The position numbers and the translations under genes were made by a program. Below the pieces are notes generated by a model, which ran no database searches, had not been told where the DNA came from, and worked only from the letters and a program-made list of their open reading frames with translations. Shown here piece by piece: positions 34,882 through 47,448 of a stretch of 64,000 nt of DNA. Position 1 is the stretch's first letter. Each line of letters begins with the position of its first letter. This stretch comes from Ephydatia muelleri. Lineage: Eukaryota > Porifera > Demospongiae > Spongillida > Spongillidae. Location: assembly GCA_013339895.1 (NCBI GenBank), contig JABACO010000018.1, positions 1,173,453 to 1,237,452 of the forward strand. The letters run 5' to 3'.

Positions 34882-37800
34882 CTACTCCATAACTGTGACA
34901 TAGCTAGCTCTCTGGCGCCTCTGCACAAAGAGGCCTGTGGTACCAGTAACAGTGGCCTCAACCTGAACCGAATTCAAGTTGTACACGCCCGGGGCAGTGA
35001 AATTGGCATACACAGAAATAGTCCTGGTTGCATTTGGTTCTAGCTCAATGACTCTTCTACCAGATATGTTCCCACTCCACAAGAACAGTACAGACTGATT
35101 GGTGCTGCAACGGGATTGGACAAATATAGAGGGAGCAGGTGACAAACATCAGGGGGAGGTGGGTACCTGTCTTTGACTGGCACAAACTGGACTGCCACTT
35201 CCAGTTTGGCCTTGCAGCAGTTCTGCACAACCAGTTTGACTGGTACGCGACACAATGCACAGCGGGAAAAGTCGTGGCGCACAGTAGGGGCGTGGTCAAA
35301 CAGGTACTTCACCATGTCATATGCAGGAGGCGTGAGTGGCTGGAGTAGAGAATGCATGAAAGTCATGGACACAGTGAGTGGATGGAGTAGAGAATGCATG
35401 AAGGTCATGGACACAGTGAGTGGCTGGAGTAGAGAATGCATGAAGGTCATGGACACAGTGAGTGGATGGAGTAGAGAATGCATGAAGGTCATGGACACAG
35501 TGAGTGGATGGAGTAGAGAATGCATGAAAGTCATGGACACAGTGAGTGGATGGAGTAGAGAATGCATGAAGGTCATGGACACAGTGAGTGGCTAGAGTAG
35601 AGAATGCATGAAGGTCATGGACACAGTGAGTGGATGGAGTAGAGAATGCATGAAGGTCATGGACACAGTGAGTGGCTGGAGTAGAGAATGCATGAAGGTC
35701 ATGGACACAGTGAGTGGATGGAGTAGAGAATGCATGAAGGTCATGGACACAGTGAGTGGCTGGAGTAGAGAATGCATGAAGGTCATGGACACAGTGAGTG
35801 GATGGAGTAGAGAATGCATGAAGGTCATGGACACAGTGAGTGGATGGAGTAGAGAATACATGAAGGTCATGGACACAGTGAGTGGATGGAGTAGAGAATG
35901 CATGAAGGTCATGGACACATACATTCCTTAATTAAAACATTAACATGCTATTGTGATGAACAGGTGGATAGCACTATGCAGACATACAATATACAAGATA
36001 TGAAATTTTAATTGAAAAAATAAAATTGGTATGATTTGCTTGCACCAATTCAGTAAAAAGTAAGGCTTACTACAATTGCGTAACAATGAATTGATAAATG
36101 TTACAGACTACACTGTGCAAATAATATAGTTCAAATGTAGGCCTGCGATATTTATAAATTCATAATTGAATAATTTCTGTAGTCCCTTCTTCCTTACTTT
36201 TTACTCAATTGGTGCATACAAACCCACAACTACACTAATTTTTATTTTAAACAATATCCAGCCCGTATGGCCGCCTTAATATGCCTCTTGTGCGCAGGGC
36301 TCACTCCAGGACGGAGATAGCACCTTACCATACCTTTTTGTATTAAATAATTTAGCAGGTGTTAATTCTAGTGCCTTTGCATAACCGCTAACATTAGGCT
36401 TCAATCATGACAAAGATAACCCTTTATCCTTATCTTATCAGATCTGGCAGAAGGAGAAACATTTTTTTAAGGTTTGAGTGTGGGAACGAGTGAGTGCTAT
36501 CTCTGTTGTCTGAGTTTTCTAAGTGTTGGCAGTTTCACTTTGTTGCAGGTATTCGCCGGCTCTATCCAAATATGCTCTCCAATGCCCCGTTAATTGTATT
36601 CACAACAATTAAAATCCTTATCCTACACTGTTGGTACAACTCTGAATTTAAAGAGTCAATAACTAAAAATTAATCCTGGTTTATTAAAGTTGATAATTAT
36701 GGACCATGTCCCATTCAAGCTTAATAACTAAAAGTTAATTAGCTGCAATACTGCCTATAAATGTAAGCTATGGATTAGAATCATGGAAAGCTGTTATTAA
36801 AATTGAGCTATTATCAGAGTTTCTACAACTGATTCATTTGTAGCTGAATTTATTAACTAACCTCATGTATAAAAAGATGAAATTAGACAAAACAACAAAT
36901 TATAAAGTCCTTGAAATTTACAAGACTTGCTAATCAATTCATTCCCACAAATCAGCTGTTGACTGATTAATAATACTGCAGCTCCAAGCTGGAGTTATAT
37001 CCATATATTGTTAGCCACACTGTACATTACATCACTGTATAGCCATGCCCCCCCCCCCCCCCCCTCCCACACACACACACACAGTTATAAAGATATGAGG
37101 AGCTTACCCCCGGCAGAGGCACTGGTGCACAAGACAGGCTGGTCATTGACTGGGGCAGTTCTATACTGACTGTGTGTTGGCCGTAGGAATACACCATATC
37201 TGCTCCAATCGGGACACACGCCTGTGACGAAAAGCATGAAAGGGGCAGGAAGAGAAGAGGGTGTGGCATGATGAGGAGGGTGTGTGGCAGGATGAGGAGA
37301 GGGTGTGGCATGATGATGAGGGTGTGTGGCAGGATGAGGAGGGTGTGTGGCAGGATGAGGAGGGTGTGTGGCATGATGAGGAGGGGGTGTGGCAGGAAGA
37401 GAAGAGGTGTGGCATGATGATGAGGGTGTGTGGCAGGATGAGGAGGGGGTGTGGCAGGATGAAGAGGGGGTGTGGCATGATGAGGAGGGTGTGTGGCAGG
37501 ATGAGGGGGGTGTGGCATGATGAGGAGGGTGTGTGGCAGGATGAGGAGGGGGTGTGGCAGGATGAGGAGGGGTGTGGCAGGATGAGGAGGGGGTGTGGCA
37601 GGATGAGGAGGGTGTGTGGCAGGATGAGGAGGGGGTGTGGCAGGATGAGGAGGGGGTGTGGCAGGATGAGGAGGGTGTGTGGTAAAAGTGCAATAGCAAG
37701 AGAAGTGTAAAACCAGATCAGTACAGATTACTTTCTATGTTTGCAGAACACACAAGTGTGGTTGCTTACCTTCCACAGGACGATGAGTGCCAGGTCACAG

Positions 37801-40015
37801 GTAGGAGCAGAGGCCTTCCCCTCCACACCCAGCGACCGGTAAGCCTCAGAGGAGTAGAAGAAATGGGCAGTGGGGAACTGACTGCTGTTCACCTACGGAG
37901 GGGATAGGAAGGGGAGATCCCTTATGGCAGCACAGCCAAGCTAAGGTGCCTACCGTATCCAACCCTAGAGGGACATCGTTGAACCACACCCCTTTAGGAC
38001 CGGGGACCGTATCAGCAAATCTTATAGCCTTCAAGTGGATGAGCCCACCCACTCCAGGCAACAGCTTTGGCACGCCTGGATCAATTACTCCAATTAAAAC
38101 ACACCCTACAAACCCTCTATATAGCATGCAAAGTACTTTGGTTGGGGTCAACTTTCTGAATCCTCCAATTGTTGCTGACGCTGGACACTTGGAGGACCTG
38201 TATCTCAATGGCCGCATTCACCTGGTAAAAGGGGTGGGGAGGGAGCAAAGGAGATAGGGAGGGGAGTGGACGGGGAGGAGGGAAGGGTGGAAAGGTGTGG
38301 TCGGATGGGAGGAGGATGGAGAGAATCTAACACCCACACTTGCACACTGTCCCACTCACTTGACATCGGTTTTCCACCTCCAAAGTGATAAGCAGATTGT
38401 TGAGATCACCTCTAATGGACAGGACAAACCCTCCAATGAAGGACAGAGATCACAAAGAACAAGCTCCACTTACTGATTGGTCAGATCCTTGGCCGGCACG
38501 TAGCTATGGGCAGTGTACGCCTTCACTTGGAGTGAATCACGAACTTTCAGTGTGCATGTGTGTCTGAGTACCCTGTACCTGGGGAAGCAATACATGCATG
38601 TGTGTCTGAGTACCCTGTACCTGGGGAAGCAATACATGCATGGATGTCTGAGTACCCTGTACCTGGGGAAGCAATACATGCATGTGTGTCTGAGTACCCT
38701 GTACCTGGGGAAGCAATACATGCATGGATGTCTGAGTACCCTGTACCTAATACACGCATGTGTGTCTGAGTACCCTGTACCTGGGGAAGCAATACATGCA
38801 TGTGTGTCTGAGTACCTGGGGAAACCTACATGCACGCGCGGACCTTTCACACATCACTCCAACAGGCCCTACACTGTAACATGCACACAACCACAATCCC
38901 CTCCCCCTTCCCACCCCACACACATACACACATCATGCCTACAGATCCCACTGCCCCCCCCCACCCACACCCCCACATACACCACTACCCCAACAATCAG
39001 TGCACACATCATGCCTACAGATCCCACTGCCCCCCCACCCCCACCCCCACATACACCACTACCCCAACAATCAGTGCACACATCATGCCTACAGATCCCA
39101 CTGCCCCCCCCACCCTCACCCCCACATACACCACTACCCCAACAATCAGTGCACACATCATGCCTACAGATCCCACTGCCCCCCCACCCCCCACCCACAC
39201 CCACACCCACACCAACAATCAGCACCCTACCTCATTGACGATGCGTTGGTGGCCCCCAGTTTCTTGTAGCAGAACATCAGGTTGCAAGGAATGTCGCACA
39301 CAGACTCCGGACTGTGCAGCAAGAGATTGGCTGTGACCCTCTGACCTTGATGAAGACACCCGTCGGGCAACGGAATGGTCACGCCCGGGGGCAAGTGGGG
39401 GCGGGGGTCTCCGGGGGTAGGGGATGAGGAACTGCCCACCGATGAGGACTGGTAGGGGTAGATGGGGAGGTTGGCCTGGGGACTCGTCTCAAGGAGGAGG
39501 TGGTCAGAGAGGGAGGTGGCCAGTCGCAGTGACTCCAAGGGGGCGTGGCCACAGTTGATCACCTCAAGGGTCAGGCGGGTCACCTGACCAATGAGAGACC
39601 AGCTGGTCAAGCCGGTGAGGCTGGCCTGGTAGGGAAAGAGAAGGATGGGCACATGTGTTTAGAGGACTGTGGTGCGCGTGCCACACAAACGTACATATGC
39701 TTATACACACAAAACAGATCAACACACACATGTAAACACATGCACAATGCAGCTACATATGTAAGATCAACAGAGCTACATATGTAAGATCAACAGACAT
39801 ACAGCATGTACATATAGTTATGCACTGAGATACACACACAGACACATGCGAAATCACACCACCAACATGTGCACAAATTTGCATGACAATACATAAATGA
39901 TGATGCCAGGACAATGTACACATTCCCAAACACACACCACACACACACACATATACACCAATGCACACAGATACACCAACATACACACGCGCACGCACGC
40001 ACGCACACACACACG

Positions 40016-40090
<75 letters not shown>

Positions 40091-43000
40091 CTCACAACTA
40101 TCTTCGGCTGTGGTTCGATGACAGTCCACTTGAGCCTGTAATCGGGCCTGTACATGGTGGCGCAGCGTTCAGCCTTGGACGTGTTCAGCCTCTGTCCCCT
40201 CACGCCAAATGCCACCTTCCCCTGTATCCCCTCGGACAGCACGGTCTGCACACTCACGCCGGCGCTCCTCTCGTAAATGGAGTCCTTTGCTGTGGCCGCC
40301 AGGCTGGGCAGAGTTGTCCTGGGAACAGGCTGAGTAGGGGAATCCCCTGGGAGATGAGCATCCTGTACCGTGAGCGTGTAGACCACGCCCACAACCTCAA
40401 TGGTTCCTTCCTTCAGAGGCGTTATATGAAAGGTCACCTGGGGGGGGGGGGGGTAACGTGGAAGCTAATTAAGGAGTGTCGCATAAACACCCCACACACA
40501 AATGTAAATGCTACTGGATAGGGGTTGGCTGTGTAAAGGCTACTGCAAGGCTTACTGGTAGGGGCTGGCTGTGTAAAGGCTACTGCATGACTTACTAGTA
40601 GGGGTTGGCTGTGTAAAGGCTACACTAGTAGGGGCTGGCTGTGTAAAGGCTACTGCATGGCTTACTAGTAGGGCTGGCTGTGTAAAGGCTACTGCAAGGC
40701 TTACTGGTAGGGGCTGGCTGTGTAAAGGCTACTGCATGGCTTACTAGTAGGGGCTGGCTGTGTAAAGGCTACTGCATGGCTTACTAGTAGGGGCTGGCTG
40801 TGTAAAGGCTACTGCAAGGCTTACTAGTAGGGGCTGGCTGTGTAAAGGCTACTGCAAGGCTTACTAGTAGGGGCTGGCTGTGTAAAGGCTACTGCATGGC
40901 TTACTAGTAGGGGCTGGCTGTGTAAAGGCTACTGCATGGCTTACTAGTAGGGGCTGGCTGTGTAAATGCTACTGCATGGCTTACTAGTAGGGGTTGGCTG
41001 TGTAAAGGCTACTGCAAGGCTTACTAGTAGGGGCTGGCTGTGTAAAGGCTACTGCATGGCTTACTGGTAGGGGTTGGCTGTGTAAAGGCTACTGCATGGC
41101 TTACTAGTAGGGGTTGGCTGTGTAAAGGCTACTGCAAGGCTTACTAGTAGGGGCTGGCTGTGTAAAGGCTACTGCATGGCTTACTGGATAGGGACTGGCT
41201 GTGTAAAGGCTACTGCATGGCTTACTAGTAGGGGTTGGCTGTGTAAAGGCTACTGCAAGGCTTACTAGTAGGGGTTGGCTGTGTAAAGGCTACTGCATGG
41301 CTTACTAGTAGGGGTTGGCTGTGTAAAGGCTACTGCAAGGCTTACTAGTAGGGGCTGGCTGTGTAAAGGCTACTGCATGGCTTACTAGTAGGGGCTGGCT
41401 GTGTAAAGGCTACTGCATGGCTTACTAGTAGGGGCTGGCTGTGTAAAGGCTACTGCATGGCTTACTGGTAGGGGTTGGCTGTGTAAAGGCTACTGCATGG
41501 CTTACTAGTAGGGGTTGGCTGTGTAAAGGCTACTGCAAGGCTTACTAGTAGGGGCTGGCTGTGTAAAGGCTACTGCATGGCTTACTAGTAGGGGCTGGCT
41601 GTGTAAAGGCTACTGCAAGGCTTACTAGTAGGGGCTGGCTGTGTAAAGGCTACTGCAAGGCTTACTAGTAGGGGCTGGCTGTGTAAAGGCTACTGCATGG
41701 CTTACTAGTAGGGGCTGGCTGTGTAAAGGCTACTGCATGGCTTACTAGTAGGGGCTGGCTGTGTAAATGCTACTGCATGGCTTACTAGTAGGGGTTGGCT
41801 GTGTAAAGGCTACTGCAAGGCTTACTAGTAGGGGCTGGCTGTGTAAAGGCTACTGCATGGCTTACTGGTAGGGGTTGGCTGTGTAAAGGCTACTGCATGG
41901 CTTACTAGTAGGGGTTGGCTGTGTAAAGGCTACTGCAAGGCTTACTAGTAGGGGCTGGCTGTGTAAAGGCTACTGCATGGCTTACTGGTAGGGGTTGGCT
42001 GTGTAAAGGCTACTGCAAGGCTTACTAGTAGGGGCTGGCTGTGTAAAGGCTACTGCATGGCTTACTGGTAGGGGTTGGCTGTGTAAAGGCTACTGCATGG
42101 CTTACTAGTAGGGGTTGGCTGTGTAAAGGCTACTGCATGGCTTACTGGTAGGGGTTGGCTGTGTAAAGGCTACTGCAAGGCTTACTAGTAGGGGTTGGCT
42201 GTGTAAAGGCTACTGCATGGCTTACTAGTAGGGGTTGGCTGTGTAAAGGCTACTGCAAGGCTTACTAGTAGGGGCTGGCTGTGTAAAGGCTACTGCATGG
42301 CTTACTAGTAGGGGCTGGCTGTGTAAAGGCTACTGCATGGCTTACTAGTAGGGGCTGGCTGTGTAAAGGCTACTGCATGGCTTACTGGTAGGGGTTGGCT
42401 GTGTAAAGGCTACTGCATGGCTTACTAGTAGGGGTTGGCTGTGTAAAGGCTACTGCAAGGCTTACTAGTAGGGGCTGGCTGTGTAAAGGCTACTGCATGG
42501 CTTACTAGTAGGGGCTGGCTGTGTAAAGGCTACTGCAAGGCTTACTAGTAGGGGCTGGCTGTGTAAAGGCTACTGCAAGGCTTACTAGTAGGGGCTGGCT
42601 GTGTAAAGGCTACTGCATGGCTTACTAGTAGGGGCTGGCTGTGTAAAGGCTACTGCATGGCTTACTAGTAGGGGCTGGCTGTGTAAATGCTACTGCATGG
42701 CTTACTAGTAGGGGCTGGCTGTGTAAAGGCTACTGCATGGCTTACTAGTAGGGGTTGGCTGTGTAAAGGCTACTGCAAGGCTTACTAGTAGGGGCTGGCT
42801 GTGTAAAGGCTACTGCATGGCTTACTGGTAGGGGTTGGCTGTGTAAAGGCTACTGCATGGCTTACTAGTAGGGGTTGGCTGTGTAAAGGCTACTGCAAGG
42901 CTTACTAGTAGGGGCTGGCTGTGTAAAGGCTACTGCATGGCTTACTGGTCTCTCTTCATCAGGTTCCAGTATCAGTCGCTCAATCACTTCAGTGGTTGCA

Positions 43001-44609
43001 CCAATTTTGTTTGCCTGTGTCTCCTTTAGGTACCATGTGAGCACATGACAGGACAGAGATCCATAACGATAAAACGCACAGCCAACAAAATGACACTCAA
43101 CACATCACAACACACATCACAGTAAAGACTACACACACACACATATATACACGCACACACGCACATACACAATGACATACATATACACGCACACACACAC
43201 ATATACACACGCACACATACATTGACACACATGCACACACATACAATGTATACACATGCACACACACATGCACACACATACAATGTATACACATGCACAC
43301 ACACATGCACACACATACAATGTATACACATGCACACACATACAATGTATACACATGCGCACACACATGCACATACACATGCACACACACATGCACTAAC
43401 CTCCGTAAAGTGCCATAGCAGTGACATCCTAACCATATTCAGCATGACCTGAAGCTGGTTCTTGAACACCAAATTAACAGCAATAGGCTCTGCAGGAGAG
43501 AGAAGGGGAAAAAAGAAAAGGGGGAAAGAAAAAAGCGATGAATAATCAAACCACACACCCCAAAACACCTCCCCTCCACCTCTCCCCTCCCCCTCCATAC
43601 CATTCACAATACACATCGGGGCGTAGGAATTATCGGTGGTGTCGTCCAGGTAGAGCACGGAGGACCGGAAGGTGTGCTCCTTTTGCCCACTGGCCCAGGC
43701 CTCCAAGGTGTGCCACTCCCTCTCCACCTCCATCGTCGACACCTCAGATGGGCGGGGACTGTAGCTGGATGTTCCGATGCCGAACTGTCCCAGGTCATCG
43801 TCGGACACAGACACAGCTCTGTGGGGGAGGACAGGACTGTAGCCATGCCCACCCTCTCCCATCGCGGGGAGATCTTCGCTTAGGGCAGAGCGGGCCCCCT
43901 TCGATTGGAAGGCGCACTTCTTGACCAGCCGGGAGAGGTGGGCGTGGTCGACACCCGTGGCAAACGTGACGGCAACGCAGGAAGTTCGTATGAGTGGGAC
44001 TGGGAACGAGGGCAGGTGATGCATCTGCTCCGTGCTCGCCAAGGTAGTACTCTGCATGCCTAGAGGTACCTGCTGCAGGACGGACGCGCTGTTCAAACCG
44101 TTGCTAAGGGGAGAAATTAGTGAAAGTACACAATGTTGCCAAAGGGACATAACCACAGCTCTCAGCCGTACAAACACAGCACACCAATACAGCCCTGGAT
44201 GTGGTGTGCGAGGGGTTATTCTAGACCTTTTGAACGAAGATGTACTCTTTTAAGTTGGTGAGCTGCTGCTGTGGCGACTGGCTGCATTCGTGCGACAGGA
44301 GTCGCTCAAAGTACATGGTGGCCTCGTCCAGTTTGTGGAGGCTAAAGGAATACCTCGCCAGAGAGAAGCCAATGAAATCCTGCATGCAGTGTTTGTGAGT
44401 GGGCCAAAGATGAAAGGGTTAACGAACACAACAGAGTTGTGGGGAGAAGTTACCTCTGCCAGCGACCAACCCTTCTGCGCGTACACATCAACGCATGCCT
44501 CAACACCCTTCTGCTGTGAACACGCTGCCAACAAACAAGCAATAGGTCAACTCACATGTACACCCTCGCACAATACCCACCCCCTCCCCACACCCACACA
44601 GCCACACAG

Positions 44610-44666
<57 letters not shown>

Positions 44667-44941
44667 ACACACACACACACACACACCCACAGCCAGGGCT
44701 CACCTGCATGGCTCTGTAGTACCTGTGAGAGGCTAGCACCATATGGAAGGCATACTTGCGTATCATGGGGGGCTTGGTGTGGAGGAAGGCGTGTGCCACC
44801 TGCTCCAGGAACAGAGCGTTCCTCACGTCATCATCCTGCACACCAAGGGAGAAGGAACACTTCACAACCCTGCCTGCACCTGGGCCTTGTATATTGTGGG
44901 TGGGCTTCAATTGGGAACACACGTTTTTTTTTTTTTTTTTT

Positions 44942-44985
<44 letters not shown>

Positions 44986-47403
44986 TGTGTGTTTTCACCA
45001 ACCAGACATGCTACTGCCTTGCACTTTGCACAAGACTGTGGCAATGTCTCACATCAGAATTTCATCCAGGAAAAAGCCCATAGGGTGGACAAAAATTGAG
45101 TTTAAAGTTTGGGGGTGGGAAGGCCAATCAAATTGATGTTATTGCCACCAAGGTAAGAAGGAAGACTAGGTGACTGTGTCATCTTCCTTTAGGCTTGGTG
45201 CGTGTTTATATATTCTCTGTTTCGCATTTAATTAAGCTGGGTGGGAGGGTTTGCACACTACTGCAAGTGGGTGTGCTCAGCACTTGTGAGTTGCCTAGCG
45301 CCATGAATGGATAACAGGAAGGTTGTGGGTGGGTGAGATAAATCCATGACTGTGCTCCAGAAGGAACACAATGTCAGCCAAAAGCAAGAGTATAGGAGGT
45401 ATGTGAACCCCTTCAAATGCTTCTAAAGACTAGGAGGTATGTTAACCCCTTTGAATGCCTCTAAAGACTAGAAGGTATGTTAACCCCTTCGAATGCTTCT
45501 AAAGACTAGGAGGTATGTTAACCCCTTCAAATAGCTCTAAAGACTAGGAGGTATGTTAACCCCTTCAAATGGCTCTAAAGACTAGGAGGTATGTTAACCC
45601 CTTTGAATGCTTCTAAAGACTAGGAGGTATGTTAACCCCATTGAATGCTTCTAAAGACTAGGAGGTATGTTAACCCCTTCGAATGGCTCTAACTACTAGG
45701 AGGTATGTTAACCCCATTGAATGCTTCTAAAGACTAGGAGGTATGTGAACCCCTTTGAATGCCTCTAAAGACTATGCCTCTGTTGTCACTTGGATAATGC
45801 CATGGACTGGGGACTACTGGAGTACTGCAGACTGAAAAACTCTACACAGGGTTCAGTGATACCATGTTTGTACAGAGACAGTGGAGGAGGAGGGAAGGCG
45901 ATGGGACAGTAAGGGAGGAGGGGAGAATGGGGGAGGAAGGGGAACGCAAGGGGGACAGGGGAAGAGGTGTAGTAAAGTGAGGGACAGTGGGAAGGAGGGG
46001 AGATGGGAGGAGAGGGGAACAATGGGAGAGGAACAATGGGAGGAGAGGAGGACAATGGGATGAGGGGAACCCTGGGAGAGGGACAATGGGAGGAGGGGGA
46101 GAGGGGGGAACAATGGGAGGAGGGGGAGAGGGGGAACAATGGGAGGAGGGAGGTGGCCTAAATGACTTGCCTCTGGGCCGGTCATCTTGGACTAGGATGA
46201 GTTGTGTCAGCTCCCGATACATTTCTCTCTCCTCATCACCTCCGAGAGGAGCATGATCGTCCGCAAGGCGAGGCTGGTGGATCTGGAGCAAAGGAGAGCA
46301 CCAATTGGAATAAACAGTGTGCAAGTGTGTGTGTGTGTGTGTTGCGTGTGTGTACATTGGCACATAAACAAGCCACCATGTCAACTATTTGCGAGGAACA
46401 GACAATTAGCTATTAGCCTTCAGCTTTGACTACTCAGCATGATGTGTGAATGAAAAATATGTTGAAAAGTGCTACTGAAGTGACCATGGTTACTCTTTAA
46501 GAGAGATATTTCATTTGATCTGGGAGGGAAGTGAAGGGTACAGGGTGAAGAAAGTTTCTTAGTTTACAAGATTAAGACAGATACGTGTCCCACAATCAAG
46601 GAAAATAGATTCAGCTTGCTAACTAACATTCAATAATTCAGTATAATAGGTAATTTAAGCTTGGGAAGAAATTGTGAAATATTAACAATGTAAGATATTG
46701 GGAGTTGCATTCCCCTGCCTGTAGAGGCTTTATTGTGGTTGGGAGAGAAAAGGCTCATGAACTTTTGCCCAGCTCAGGCTCCAGTGCAGTTGGAGTGAGG
46801 CAGGAGCTGTCATGCAGACTAAGCTGGACCCCTAATGTAGGGACATCCTCACTTAGCCACTTAAGTGTGTGTTTGTAATTATTATTACTACAAATTGATT
46901 AAATAATGTAAATACAAGACACAACACAAAATCGGAAGAGATGTCTACCTATTAAATATCCTGTTTGTTAAGTTTTACTAAAATTCAGTCCTTTAATTCA
47001 TTAGTAAATTCATTCAAGATTAAGTGACCTCCCATATTCAAGTAATAATTATTAATCATAACCAATAACACTTGGCTAATACTGTAAGCTAAACTAATTC
47101 CAATGCAGAATATTAACATTTTGATTTTGGGCACTTAATTATGAGTAGTTTGAGTACCAATCAAAAAGAAATTCTAATAATAATTTTAAATTCATTTTTA
47201 ATTCAGATTAAATGTACATTTAATTAAAATGAATTTAAAATTATTATTAGAATTTCTTGCTATTTGATGGTTAATATCCTCTAATATAACTACATGTGGT
47301 AAATTTTCCTTCATTGTGGAACACCCTCATGTGTGTGTGTGTGCATGTGTGTGTTTGTGTGTGTGTGCATGTGTGTGTGTGTGCATGTGTGTGTTTGTAT
47401 GTG

Positions 47404-47448
<45 letters not shown>

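Noticed and set aside
40510-42955. A CRISPR-like array of direct repeats
   Set aside because: There are no unique spacers; units are contiguous 40-bp copies in a eukaryotic intron. The same argument rejects the 25-bp and 42-bp arrays.
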